Source: Akebia trifoliata (lineage: Eukaryota; Streptophyta; Magnoliopsida; Ranunculales; Lardizabalaceae). Taken from it: a stretch of DNA of 64,000 bases. Position 1 is the first letter of the stretch. The number at the start of each line of letters is the position of its first letter. The notes beneath the pieces were generated by a model that was given only the letters and a program-made list of their open reading frames with translations, was not told the DNA's origin and made no database searches. Made by a program: the position numbers and the translations under genes. Positions 21,068 to 33,384 of this stretch are shown one piece after another. The stretch lies in contig CM030713.1 of the NCBI GenBank assembly GCA_017979445.1, positions 27,571,934 through 27,635,933 of the forward strand, in the 5' to 3' direction.

Positions 21068-21445
21068 ATATGGATCAGGTTCAAACGACAACCATTTCAA
21101 CACACATATAGACAACGCGTTTTGTCTTATATGGGCAAAAATGTTTGGAATGGGCTGATTTTTTGTGAGGATGATCTCTGTGGTGAGGAGATCATCCTTG
21201 CCAAAAATCAGCTCATTATGAAACTTCTAGACCGTCCAATTTTTGTTGAAAAATTATAGACCGTCCAATTTTTGTAAATCAATTTTGATGGGGTTAGAAG
21301 TTTTGGAATTTGATGATTTTTTGCCAGGATGATTCTCTCATCACAGAGATCATCCTCACAAAAAATCAGCCCATTCCAAACATTTTTTCCCATATAAGAC
21401 AAACACGTTGTCTATATGTGTGTCGCAATGTGTGTTGCAGGAACC
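21068..21445. mobile_element. Hairpin MITE, subfamily C
   Basis: The internal palindromes are of the common type, but the ends carry ACACACATATAGACAACGCG at the left and the complement near 21400-21425. The middle spacer contains the repeated phrase ATAGACCGTCCAATTTTTGT. TA runs flank both ends. Confidence 0.8.
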
Positions 21446-21461
21446 CGACCCTATATATATA

Positions 21462-21857
21462 TAATGGGGCGGTTCAAGGGACATATGTAAAAACATTGAT
21501 TTTTCAAAATATAGGTTAGAGGTTTTGGATTGAGCTAATTTTTTGTGAGAATGGTCACTATGATGAGAAGATCATCCTCACAAAAAATTAGCTCAATCTG
21601 AAATTTCTAAATCCATCAAAAGTGATTTACAAATTATTGAGAAAAAATCGACGATCCACATTCTAAATCACTTTTAATGGGGTTAAAAGTTTCATATTGG
21701 ACTGATTTTTTTTTTTTTCGGATGATCTTCCCATTATAGAGATCATCCTCACAAAAAATCAGCTCAATCTGAAACTTCTAACCCATATTTTGGAAATTTA
21801 TTAATCTTACATTGTTTTTACATATATATTTTTTTTGCCCCTTGATCCTGACCCTAT
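21462..21857. mobile_element. Hairpin MITE, subfamily D
   Basis: Ends with GTTCAAGGGACATATGTAAA at the left and CCCCTTGATCCTGACC at the right. The internal palindrome has drifted to TTGGATTGAGCTAATTTTTTG. The same subfamily occurs at 39463-39846. Confidence 0.75.
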
Positions 21858-23169
21858 ATATAATGTGGTAAATTTAAGTTGCCTCCCCAAATATCAGAAG
21901 TGTTTGAATCATGTACTACTGGGAGTTGGGTAGCTACTTCATTCCCTATCCTTAATAGACTAAATGTACTATTGGAAGTTTGGACTTCATATTTATTTGT
22001 TGTTGGGTTTGATGATATACAATCACCATTCTTTTGTTAATAAGGGTTGATGGGATTTTCATGTAGGTTATTTTGGTATTTTCTTTGTCATTAACTTATG
22101 AGAAACAAAATGAGGTCTCTAAATGGTTGTTAGTGACCATAAAATGATGTTTATCTAAAATGGAATTCTCTTTAGTAGAGTGTGAGAAAATATTGAGTCT
22201 CTATGTGAGTATTCTTCTTCTCTTGTAAAACAAAGATGCTTACGATTTTTTAAGGTGATCTTCACATTGTAATCACGGGCTTCTGACAACAAGAGTGAGA
22301 TCAATGTCTTGTTTGGGTTTTTACTAAAGTTAGATATAGAGATTTAGTAGATTTTATTTCACTAAAGAGTTGGAGGTAAGTATAAACCTTCATTCTTATA
22401 ATTTCTTCATTCTTATAACTACATATATCTTGTGTTGTGGTTGTACGTCTTCGTCTACTTTCTTTATTATTACTTGCATTTACTTTATAACACATTCTTG
22501 GGGTTTGGTTATTGAAATTAATTACTTTAGTATTAGAAGGGATTGATTTCAATAATCGGATTTCCATGTATGGGTTGGGATCTAGTCACAACATTTATGA
22601 TCCGTCCAACAATCTGTTCATAAAGCCCATGAGAGGTGAGTCCAACATTCCTGGCCTGGACCCAGAAAAGCGCATTGATGCGTGCAAGAGGAACAAGTAT
22701 CATTGCACGAGGCAAGAGTTTCTTATCTTGCTTCTTGAAAAAATGTTCTATGAAATCACAATCACATATGGGAGTTGGGCTTACTTGAGAATTTGAAACC
22801 CAATCTGAGTTAGATGGGCTTGGATTAAGATTTTGAATAACCCAACACCTTTCAGGGGGGACGTAGTCACCGCCCAGTCTAACTCACACTCAAGGGGTGC
22901 TATATGGAGTGCCCACAAGAAATTTGCAGGTAAAGAGTTGGTGGTTTCCCCCACCTCAACGGACACCCATAGTGGATCAAGTTTTTAAATTTTTTATTGG
23001 ACATATAATCAAGATGGATCAGGTTTGGATCCAAATTGGTATTAATCCGATAAGGTCTGTATTGTCCTGGATCAAATCTAAAGCATCACTATAATTCGAT
23101 TTGATTTAAGAAATGCAAAATATAAATTTACATTATTTGTATATTTCAACACATTATTGGTTAAGATCA
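21858..23169. other. Unassigned stretch
   Basis: No exon with splice borders and a known motif. The plus-strand frame at 22512-22796 contains ESNIPGLDPEKRIDACKRNK, which is protein-like in composition but is not a family I can name. There is no inverted repeat of note. Confidence 0.4.
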
Positions 23170-23182
23170 CTATCATGGGATT

Positions 23183-23290
23183 GGAAGGATCAAAATTGGG
23201 TGGTGTGTAGAATTAGAAAGAGTGGGTGGGGAGGACATTATGAAGAGAATGAGGACACCACAGTCCTCATTCGATCTTAACACATCCGTT
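23183..23290 (+). pseudogene. NAC-domain exon 3 fragment, copy C
   Basis: Reads QNWVVCRIRKSGWGGHYEEN, matching the end of the NAC domain seen in the other copies. It stops after about 30 codons. No other exon lies next to it. It is a short relic of the cluster. Confidence 0.65.
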
Positions 23291-23769
23291 ATGATTTCAG
23301 AATTGGATCAAAGAAAAAACGACAAAGACGATCAACAAAATCATCTTGTTGCCTTATAGAATCATTTCATAAATTTAAGTTGGTATTTTAACTCCAAAGA
23401 CGATAAATTACCATTTTTGTAATTAAAATGAATAGTATGCCATTTTGGTAATAATAAAAAAATTAATTTTAATGTGCCATTTTGATAATTCTCTCAAAGT
23501 TTAATGGTCTTGGCTTTTGGTTACTCCAGGAATTGAAGCGGGGGAGCAATCCATTAATACCCCTAAGTAAGATTCTATCAAGATTGTTTTACTTGAAGAA
23601 GATTTGAAATAAGTGACTTCGATTGCTTTGGTTAGAGATTTGAAAAAAAAAAATTAAAAAATGGGTGAACTTGTCCATGATTTGAAAAACATGGTTTTCC
23701 AAAGCACTTCATTTGACCACAATAGTTGGACTCCCTTTGTTTTGGACCAGAACAACACCAGTACACTTT

Positions 23770-24380
23770 ACGTGTGTTTGGAATATGACTAACTATAAGT
23801 CATATTTGCGCCTTACATTATCCTTACATAACCATCGAAAGTGGTCCAGCCGTCGTTATAGTTTGTAATATGACTTTAAAAGTTTGTGTTAGATTGGAAA
23901 TATCTGTGGGCAAAAAATGCTGATCCTCATATAACATTTTCAAGTGATTAGATTTGGATTTGAAATATTAAATGTTTTCCCCCTTTTCTTGGAATAGTTG
24001 GAAGTCTGAGGAAAAAAAGAAGGAATTGGATTGAGGATTAGCTTTAATACATTAACTTCGAGTGATTAACTGATCCAGTCTATCCAAAGTGGTCCAGCCG
24101 TTGGGCCAAATCAATTTGATCAAAAAAATGAAATATTAAATAATTATTTTTAATTTCTTGTCAAAATCAAGTAATTTACAATTATGATTAGATTCATATA
24201 AAATCCTAAACCCAAAACAGAAATCTAACAATATATATATAATAAATAAAAGTCAGGAATGCCAATAGCAGTTCTCTAAGATACCGTTATTACGATTTGG
24301 ACTTCGGTCCGCACTTCATAATATGACTTTAGTGTTAGATTGGAAATATCTGTTGATGTAGTGATGCAAAGGTGTGTGGA
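23770..24380. repeat. Cluster flank repeat, third copy
   Basis: Shares GGTCCAGCCGTTGGGCCAAATCAA-type sequence, TTAGATTGGAAATATCTGTTG and CATATAAAATCCTAAACC with 18360-18780 and 34420-34720. Two partial repeats of the same phrase set occur inside this interval. Confidence 0.6.
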
Positions 24381-24387
24381 AAACTAT

Positions 24388-24840
24388 TTATGGAAAAAAT
24401 GAAATTTTGGATCGAGAAAAAAAAGTGTAATAGATACAAGCAAAGGTTAGTATTATGGTACAATAAGAAAAACCCATGGATCATGCACGAGTACATTTTA
24501 CACCAAAATAATAAGGTTGTTTTAATTTTTTTTGTAATTTAAATCACAATAAGGGTCATTAATTTACTCTGGTTAAATAAAGAGGTTTAAACGTAAATTT
24601 AACATTTTTTCTATACAATTTATAGTCATTTTTATCAACAACTTATCTACAAATCAAATCGGATATATAGATTGATTATTCTATACATTTTTTCAAAACA
24701 TATTTTGATGCATAATTTTAGAAAGCCTAATTTACAATATTGTCTGTTGACATTTGTGAAATTCCCATTTCAGCACACAGCTCATTTTAATTCAAAATAA
24801 ATATTTTTACCAAGTAAAAAAAAAAAAAAAATAGAGTTCT
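24388..24840 (+). pseudogene. NAC exon 2 tail and intron, copy D
   Basis: About 24435-24515 reads YKQRLVLWYNKK and WIMHEYIL (NAC subdomain D). The following 300 bp are over 90% alike by eye to 12155-12450, including intron sequence (GGTTGTTTTAA, CATTTTTTCTATACAATTTATAG). So this and copy A derive from the same duplicated segment. Confidence 0.75.
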
Positions 24841-24927
24841 TGATTATCATGGGGTTCTATCTTAACTCCCGATTACCTTTAAATTAAAGAATGAACATTT
24901 TAATAAACTAATTATATGATTTTTTTT

Positions 24928-25330
24928 CAGGGTTTGAAAATGTAAAAGACAAGACTACAGAACAATATTACTTTGTTCCAAGAGAAAGGATGATAAAACA
25001 TTCGTCTAGACCCAATCAACTTATGAAAGGAAAATGAATGCGTGGAAAATTAATGGTAATGATAAGAATATTCTTGATAAAAAAAAAAAAGACTGATAGG
25101 ACAGAAGCAAAGGCTAGTGTTCATAAGTGACAATGACGAATAAACCTCATGGTTAATGCACAAGTATACTTTACCCTCAATTTTTTATCAAAATGAAAAG
25201 GTTGGTTTAAGTTTTTAATTTTGTAATTTATATCAAACCATTTGCTCCTACTAAAGCAAAGCTGGGTAGTAAAAGTAAATTTATTGAAATTTGTGAGATT
25301 CTCATTTTAGGCTTTTCGCACACTATTCAT
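24928..25330 (+). pseudogene. NAC exon 2 relic, copy E
   Basis: After TTTTTTTTCAG it reads GFENVKDKTTEQYYFVPRER, the NAC subdomain C start, and breaks near 25035 by frameshift and stop. The nucleotide match to copies F and G continues to about 25170. A T-rich stretch and 3' flank shared with copy G (29880-30060) follow. No exon 1 or exon 3 was found. Confidence 0.75.
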
Positions 25331-25984
25331 TATGATTGAAATTAATTTTTTTTTACCAAGAACGAAAAAAATTAAGTTAAATTTAAAAATATCCTTCCAA
25401 AAATTGCAATGTAATAGTAAAATATTAAAAGGATATTTTAGTAATTTTGAAAAGTATTTTCTATTTGGTAAAAATAAAATTTTAAAATGACACTTTGGCC
25501 CAGATATATTCATAATAAATTGACCCTCCAAAGTAGTGTTTCACATAAGTCGCAAAGTTGAACCTTTCCTTTCAACCCTTATCTTATTTATTGATTTATT
25601 TCTCCTCTACTTTCCCTCACGCAATTAAAAATCATATTGATTGGGCATAAACATATTTGAATTCAATAAGCATTTTTAAAAAAAATAAAAAAATCATGGA
25701 TAAACTCATATAAAAAAATATTCAAAAAATAATTCTTTTGGATTTGATCTAAGGTTTTGAAAATGGAGGCTATTCAACTCCCACCAAACTTCCAAATTTA
25801 AAAATCAAAATTTAACAGTGAAAAATAACATATTTTAAGGTTTTTTTTTACAAAGTTCATAGAATTTTGTCCTCTACATCCTTGGAGCATTAGATTACGT
25901 TTTTGGATGCCACAGGGTGAATTAAATGACCCGAGAAATCACTAAGTCTAGACTTACAACAAAAAGAAAAAAAAAAAAAAATCA

Positions 25985-27470
25985 CCATTTGAAAATAAAA
26001 GGGATATCTCAAATATGCACCGAAATATAGAGGAGTGTCTATATTGTCCAAGAAATTGATGAGAGGGGGGCAGGCACCACCATTTGAAAATAAAAGGGGT
26101 ATCTCAAAAATAGTCACCAAAATGTAAGGGGTGTCAAAATCACCCAAAATATTGAAGTGGGAGGAGAGCATGTATCACTAATTTGAAAACTAAAGCGATG
26201 TATCTCAAATATTCATCAAATTATTGAGGGAGGGGGCAACCAGGCTAAATGGGTCATGTGAAAAATAATAGGGGTATCACAAATATTAATCAAAATATAG
26301 AGGGGGTTCTAAACCATCCAACATATTTAAGGGGCAACAAGGTAAAAGAGACATGTCATTAGTTTTGAAAAGATGGTATTTCTCAACTAATAGGTCCAGT
26401 TGAGTTCCCCTCACAAGGACTTTTGATTGGGGTGCACCATAAGAAAAACACCAAAATTTAAGTTTTTTATATGGGCACACAATCAAGATGATAAGCCCTT
26501 ATTGCGGTGGACCTAAAGCCCTGAAATATAACTATAAGATGAAGTTAGATTCGGAATTTTTGTTTGTTGATGTCTCTTTCTAGAAGTGATGTGTGTACAT
26601 GTTCAAGTGTAACTTGGTTTTAGAGTTTGAACTTTGACCAATATACTTTAACCTTCAAACCAAAGGAGTAAGAGAGGATTTTTTGACCTAAAAGATTAGA
26701 AAAATCTAGGATTTTCTACCAGGATTAAGGTTCAAAACGATTGATTGAAGATGATGTTAGATATTATAAAATTAATTTGCTATAAAAATAAAGAGCATGA
26801 AGGTGGATCTTAGGAAAAAAAAAATTGAGGCCTTTTGGGGTCAGATTGAAAAATGAGGGTATTTGGTTATTGTTTGTTAGTTTAAAAAAGAAGAAAAAGA
26901 ACAAAAGGGGCATATAATTATTTTGGAAACACATGGGTATCTCTAATATGCATCTAAGTATAGAGGAGTGTCTATATCGTCCAAGAAATTGATGAGAGGG
27001 GGGGCATGTACCACCATTTGAAAATAAAAGGGGTATCTCAAAAATATTCACCAAAATGTAAGGGGTGTCAAAATCACCCAAAATATTGAGGAGGGAGGAG
27101 AGCATGTACCACTGATTTGAAAACTAAAGCTATATATCTCAAATATTCATAAAAATATTGAGGGTATTTAAATCAGCAAAATATTGAGGGAGGGGGCAAC
27201 AAGGCAAAATGGGTCTTGTGAAAAACAGTAGGGGTATCACAAATATTAATAAAAAATATAGAGGGGTTCTAAATCATCCAAAATATTTAAGGGGGGCAAC
27301 AAGGTAAAAAGGGCATGTCATTCGATTGAAAAGATGGGGTATCTCAAATAGTCCCCTACAAGGACTTTTGATTGGGGTGCACCATAAGAAAATCAGCAAA
27401 ATTCAAGTTTTTTATTGGACACATTGTCAAGATGAAATATAACTATAAGATGGAGTTAGATCGGGAATTT
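25985..27470. repeat. Large direct repeat, two units
   Basis: About 500 bp starting at 25985 (CACCATTTGAAAATAAAAGG, CAAGAAATTGATGAGAGGGG, GGGGTGTCAAAATCACCC, GGGGCAACAAGGTAAAA, CAAGGACTTTTGATTGGGG) recurs at about 26930-27440 in the same orientation. The 26.5-26.9 kb spacer contains related 5' flank of the NAC copies (ACATGTTCAAGTGTAACT). Poly-A and poly-G runs inside vary in length. Confidence 0.8.
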
Positions 27471-27560
27471 TTGTTTGTACATGTTCAAGTATAACTAGGT
27501 TTTAGAGTTTGAACTTTGAAATAATGGGATTTGATTTCCAATTTCTTAATCTTTGGACTC

Positions 27561-27569
27561 TATAAATGG
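27561..27569 (+). promoter_or_regulatory. TATA box of NAC copy F
   Basis: TATAAATGG lies about 100 bp before the ATG at 27668, within a flank (AACTTTGAAATAATGGG, CCATCTCAACTTA, TTAATTTCCAATTGAGA) that is conserved upstream of copy G (TATAAATAG at 29145). Confidence 0.6.
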
Positions 27570-27667
27570 AGTTCTAGCTTTCTCTAAAATTTCCATCTCA
27601 ACTTACATCTCTTCCCTTAATTTCCAATTGAGATAGTGAGTGAGAGAGAGAAAGACACACATAGAAA

Positions 27668-28870
27668 ATGTCATACTATAAATTCTTACCTAATGATGTA
27701 GTCTTATTGTCCTATCTCAAAGCTAAGGTAAAGAAAGAAATACTTGAATCAAATCTCATTATAGATTGTCAAATCTACGACTTTGAACCATGGAATCTCC
27801 CAGGTATGAATGCATATTTCTTTTTCTTTACTATTTTTCTTCTTTATTGTACAAGTCTCCAATTACATGTTGAGTGAGCTAGTTTGTATAATGGCAGAAA
27901 ATTTGAGAGATCACAACTTTGTAAGGTGTAGAATTCTTGCTTGTCATGGGGGTCTGTCTTAACTCCCGATTGCCTTTCAATTAAAGAATAAACATTTTAA
28001 CAAACTAATTTTATGATTTTTTTTTTCAGGACTTGAAAATGTAAAAGACAAGAATACAGAACAATATTACTTTGTTCTAAGAGAAAGGTCTAATCCAAAT
28101 TCTTCTACACCCAATCGAATTGTGTAAGGAGAAAGTGGTACGTGGAAAACTAATGGTAAAGTTAAGAATATTTGTGATGAAGAAGAAAGGTTGATTGGAC
28201 ACAAGCGAGGGCTAGTGTTCATGAAGAACAAGAAAGAGAAAACCCCATGGATAATGCACGAGTACACTTTACGCTCAAATAGAAAGGTTGGTATAAGTTT
28301 TTAATTTTGTAATAGTAAAATATTAAAGGGGGTATTTTAATAATTTCAAAAAGTATTTTCTATTTGGTAAAAAAATTTGAAAATGATACTTTGCCTACGA
28401 CGTAGATATATTCATACAAAGTAACATATCATATCAAAATTATTAGAAATCCACTGAATTTCACACTTTTTTTTTTCTATATTTTTATTTTTATTTTTTT
28501 ATTATTGGTAATTTTCTCTATTTTTTCTATTTTTTTGGTAATTGATTTGTCCTTAAATTTGTTATCCATTTATTTTTGGATTGTAACATTTTTATGTTTT
28601 GTGTTTTAGGAGATATTTCAAAAATGAGTGGTATGTAGAATTACAAAGAATGGGCAAGCAAAATGGTCTGAAGATATTGAAGAGGTCAACCATAATGGAT
28701 CAATTGTGAGCTCAAATTTTGAAGGAAGAGATGCAAACAATAATGCCCAATATATTAATGTCGAGCAGCTACCACAACAACAGCATTATACTGATTTTCA
28801 AGAAAACAACAAATCAGATGTGACAATGGATTATCTTTGCGATGAAGAGAGGTGGGACATGTTTTCTTAA
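27668..28870 (+). pseudogene. NAC transcription-factor gene, copy F: full structure, two nonsense codons
   Basis: Three exons: 27668-27803, 28030-28286 and 28610-28870 (136, 257 and 261 nt; phases 1 and 0 agree), 218 codons including the final stop. Exon 1 is subdomains A-B (YKFLPNDVVLLSYLKAKV, then DCQIYDFEPWNLP). Exon 2 is C-D (EQYYFVLRER, NSSTPNRIV, GTWKTNGKVKNI, GHKRGLVFMKN, TPWIMHEYTL). Exon 3 begins with the end of the domain (VVCRI) and a short acidic tail. Two in-frame stops break it: TAA at 28125-28127, where copy G has an AAA lysine codon, and TGA at 28625-28627, where the NAC tryptophan (TGG) belongs. Introns sit at the usual NAC positions. It is the best preserved member of the cluster and probably died recently. 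Confidence 0.9.
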
Positions 28871-29144
28871 TGGTAACTCTAGGGGGCCACCAAAATAGAC
28901 AACAAACATTTGCACCATAAGAAAAACAGCAAAATTCACGATCTTTATTAGACACATAGTCAAGATGATACGTCGTTATTATGGTGGACCTCAAAGCTCT
29001 GAAATATAACTATAAGATGGATTTAGATTCCGAATTTTTGTTTGTTGATGCCTCTTTCTAGAAGTGATGTGACACAGGTGTGTACATGTTCCAGTGTAAC
29101 TTGGTTTTGGAGTTTGAACTTTGAAATAATAAATCTTTGGTCTT

Positions 29145-29153
29145 TATAAATAG
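29145..29153 (+). promoter_or_regulatory. TATA box of NAC copy G
   Basis: TATAAATAG, 97 bp before the ATG at 29250, in a flank parallel to that of copy F. Confidence 0.55.
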
Positions 29154-29249
29154 AGCTCCAACTTCCTCTAAAATTTTCATCTCAACTTATATCTTTTCCC
29201 TTAATTTCCAATTGAGAGAGTGAATAAGAGAGAGAGAGAGATTAAGAAA

Positions 29250-30438
29250 ATGTCAGACCATAAATTCTTATCTATCGATGTAATCTTATTGTGTTATCTA
29301 AAACTAAGGTAAACAAAGAAATACTTGAATCAAATCACATTATAGACTGTCAAATCTACGACTATGTACCATGAAATTTTTTCGGTATGAATGTATATTT
29401 ATTTCTCGTTACTATTTTTTTCTTTATCTTACAAATCTCCAATTACATGTTGAGTGAGCTAATTTGTATAATGGAAGAAGATTTGAGAGATCACAACTTT
29501 ATAAAGGGTAGTGTTCTTGCTTATCATGGGGGTCTGCCTTAACTCCTGATTGCCTTTCAATTAAAGAATGAACATTTTAATAAACTAATTTTATGATTTT
29601 TTTTTTCAAGACTTGAAAATGTAAAAGACAAGACTACAGACCAATATTTATTTGTTCTAAGAGAAAGGATGACAACACATTCGTCTAGACCCAAACAAAC
29701 TGTGAAAGGAAACAAAAGATATGTGAAAAATTAATTGTAATGCTAAGAATATTCTTGATGAAGAAAAAATGTTAATTGGATACAAAAAAGGACTAGTGTT
29801 CATACGCGACAATGGTGAGAAAACCCCATAATTAATGCATGAGTACACTTTACCCTCAATTTTTGATCAAAATAAAAATGTTGGTTTAAGTTTTTAATTT
29901 TGTAATTTAAATCAAACAATTTACTCCTATTAAAAGTAAAGGGGGGTATAAAAGTAAATTTATAGAAATTTGTGAGATTCCCGTTTTAGGCTTTTTAGCA
30001 CACTATTCGTTATAATTGAAATTAATTTTTTTTTACCAACTAGGAAAAAAAACTAAGTTAAATTTAAAAATATCCTTCCTAAAAATGCAATGTAATAGTA
30101 AAATACTAAAAGGGTATTTTAGTAATTTCAAAAAGTAGTTTTAAAAAAAAAATTGAAAATGACACTTTGCCTACTTTGTAGATATATTCATACTAAATTG
30201 ACCCCCAAAGTAGCATGTCAAAATTATTAGAAACCCAATGATTTTTATTTTTAATTATTGATAATTACTCTTTAAATTTGATATCCATGTATTTTTATGT
30301 TTATACTTTCCTTTATGTTTGATATTTTAGAAGCAATTCCAAGAATGGGTGTTGTGTAGAATTAGAATGACTAGGCATTCAAAATGTTCTGAAGAGAATG
30401 AAGTGGTCAATCATTTGGAAGAAAGAGATGGAAAATGA
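29250..30438 (+). pseudogene. NAC transcription-factor gene, copy G: full structure, decayed
   Basis: Exon 1 at 29250-29385 reads MSDHKFLSIDVILLCYLK. It then loses one base relative to copy F (GCT to CT) and hits a stop. Exon 2 at about 29610-29870 reads LENVKDKTTDQYLFVLRERM, with several later stops, but keeps YKKGLVFIRDN. Exon 3 starts at 30331 after TTTTAG with KQFQEWVLCRIRMTRHS, keeping the NAC tryptophan that copy F has lost, and ends at a TGA near 30436. Intron positions are those of copy F. Further remnants of the C-terminal tail lie at 30540-30600. It is a tandem duplicate of copy F that decayed further in exon 1 and exon 2. Confidence 0.85.
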
Positions 30439-30600
30439 CAAAGGTGATTCGACGAAGCAAACAAATTTGAGTAACCAAAAGACTAACAACAGCATCATAT
30501 TGATGATCAAGGATACATCGAATCAAGCCTGGCCTACATGGATTATTTTGACGAAGAAGAAGAACGTTTGAATCCGGAACTCATATCAATCTTATAAAAC

Positions 30601-32786
30601 AGCAATTATTATAACTTTTCAGGGCAAGGTGAATCTATTACCTTAAACCACCTTATTGGGTCCATTCTAAATTTTTGATCAGACAAATATTTGGTTTATA
30701 TTTGTTTGCATATTATTTCGGTTTCGGTCAACATTTCTCAGTTTGTAATTAATCAAGCTTGGATTCAACAATCATTAGGCAGAGTTTAATTTGGGTACAT
30801 ATATTCTAGATAATTTTGTAAAAATTTGGGAAAATTTAAAAAAAATATACAATTGATGTTTTTAAATTTCTTATCAAAATCCATCATCTTCAACCATCTT
30901 AAAAAATCATTAAATCTTGTTCTTGAGATTTGAGTGTGAAAGAAAATAAATTTTTTTAGTGTGGGGGATAGATATGTAACACCATATTTGATTATTCATA
31001 ATTATTTATTGGGACCATAAATCTATCTCCAGCCGTGTCAATGAATTGGATCAGAACCAAAATCTGATCCATTTGTGATCCAATAACTTGAGTCCATGAC
31101 TCTAGGTAAAGGATTTGGACTCCAATAAGGATCCAAACCGACTAGAATCCGCTGGGGACCCTATCCAATTTGGGTTCTTGATTAAGGCCTCGAAGTAAGC
31201 CAAGTGGACTGATTCTATTGAATTTTAAGTTGACTCTGTATGTATACCGGTAGGTGTGCAAATTGGTCCGGTTTAAACCGATAACTGAACTAAACCAATA
31301 GCTTTGGGGTGGTTTGGTTTGGTTTGGAACAAGTTGTGGTTCGATTCGGGATTACAAAAATGGAAAACCGATCAATTTGATTTGGTTCTTGGATCAAGCT
31401 TCTATAGAACCGAACCAAATTGAGAATCGAATCCTTATGCAATAAATAAATATAGATGTATATAATAATTATTAAGAATTATTTTAGGAGTTTGGAGATA
31501 AATTAATGATCTTTTATGGATAAGTTAATGATTTTTTATGGATAGATTAGTGATTTATGGTACGAAATTTTATGTTTATTATACGTTTTGTTTCTTTCTT
31601 TCATTAAAAAATGTTTCTTTCAATTTATAGAATATTGCAAACATGTACCAAAAATCATAGTGTTTGATAACTCGTGTCCACTAGATCTAAGCTCTTGAAA
31701 AAAAAATTAAATCCAACGTTTAGAAATCATTCTTAAGATAGTGCTATAATCAATGGATGCACATCACCAACCAAACTAATCTTTTGTGTGTAGATTCACT
31801 ATGGGATGGAGCACATATCCACAAGGTCAGTGGGTCACCAAAAATACCACGTGGCATAAAATGGGGTGCAAACTAACCTTGGTTAGGAACAGGACAGCGT
31901 TCTGGATCTCTTATCTAAATCTAAATCTAAATCATTGTTCTTGACCCATAATTTAAGAACTGGACACTGTCCTTGACCCATAATTTAAGATGGAGTTAGA
32001 AATTGGTGGAGCATTGTAGTGGGACCATTGGGTTACTACATGTGCCAGCCATTTCTAACTTGTTACATGTGGGTCCCATGCATTTGATATACACCCTCTG
32101 AAAGCAAAATGTGAAATTTAACTATGAGTCATAAATGAAATTGATTGATTGCTTGCATCACAAGGAATCTTGAAGTGGGGATGATGACAAAAGAAAAGGC
32201 ATATCTCAAGACCACACATTAGGAAGTGAATGTCTCAATTTTCAATCCCTCATTAGGGGCCACTCTCGGGGATTTATCCCAAAAATTATGTGATGCGTGG
32301 GGTGAGGGGAGGGGATTGCACATGCCCCGAGGATTAGTTGGATGCTCTAAGAGGTCCAGATGCCTTGATTTTGAAAAATAAAATGTCTAGAAAGTAATTC
32401 GATGTTTCTCCAAAATATTTGATATACTCCTCCAAACATGCATTGTTGCACATGATTGTAAGTCATATCTGTAAATATCGGTGCAGTAAATTTTTGTTTA
32501 ATCTAGACCGGATGTGTGAAACCTTAATACATGAATAAACTCGAAAACTAAAGATGTCAAACTCGACAATTATAGAAAAATGATTTGAATTGAAATTATT
32601 ACTCTCTGGATTTCGTTGTGTACGTGAGCCACTTTGGTTTTATAAGGTTGTTATTATATATTCTATGGTTAGTAAAAGATTTTTAGTTGAATTGACTAAT
32701 TTTACTATTTTAAAAACCCTACTATTTCAATTTTTTTTACTATTTTGGATCAGTACAATGAGAGTAAATAGTAGAGACACATTAAC
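30601..32786. other. Unassigned stretch downstream of NAC copy G
   Basis: AT-rich. The phrase AATGATCTTTTATGGATAAGTTAATGA near 31490-31560 echoes 13130-13180, so this is duplicated flank. A short direct repeat (CCTTGACCCATAATTTAAGA-like, twice) lies at 31940-31990. No coding sequence is recognisable. Confidence 0.45.
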
Positions 32787-33043
32787 ACTTTGTTTGGATT
32801 GAGAGAAGTAGAGAGAAGAGAAACTTAATTTCTCTTCACCATGTTTGGATTGTCAAGAGAGAAATTAGGACAACTGTAGAGTTTTAAAATATCTTAAAAG
32901 AGATCTTAGGGTAGAGTTAGAATTATAAAATATTATAAAATGGTTTCTCTCCACTTTTGGAGAGAAAGAAAACTCACATTTTCTCCTCTTTTCCCCTGTC
33001 CAATTATTTTCTCTTCTCTCACCACTTAAGAATCCAAACAAGA
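32787..33043. mobile_element. MITE with TTTGTTTGGATT terminal repeats
   Basis: Left end ACTTTGTTTGGATTGAGAGA, right end CTTAAGAATCCAAACAAGAG. The interior is rich in TTCTCTC/GAGAGAAA inverted pairs (32845-32870, 32943-32970), so the whole folds into a hairpin. An extra copy of the GTTTGGATTG end lies inside at 32841. A related piece (TTTGGAGAGAAAGAAAACTC) occurs at 9858-9880. The target duplication is not clear. Confidence 0.65.
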
Positions 33044-33384
33044 GAAATGGAGAGAAACTCATTTATTTTCTCCCTCATCTTCTTTATTTTTCTCTCAATT
33101 CAAAACAGTGTAAAAGTCTTGCTTTTACCAAAAAAAAAACATTAAAGCATGAAGTCTGTGGATATGGATTCTTGATCTTAATGATTATTATGAATATTTA
33201 AAAATCCAATATGGGCATGTTCTTAAATTTAAAAGAAAGAGATTTACCAAGTTCTGTTTCATCAAATCCTTAAAGCGGTTTAAATTCTCTCTTTTGAATC
33301 AAAAAGATCATCCAATAATCATATAATAATATCATAATCATATAAAACGAAAAGAAAAGCCTTATTTATTATAGTTATAGTATA

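Noticed and set aside
22512..22796. 94-codon plus-strand frame with ESNIPGLDPEKRIDACKRNK
   Set aside because: Composition is protein-like, but I recognise no family, splice sites or partner exons. It is not annotated as a gene.
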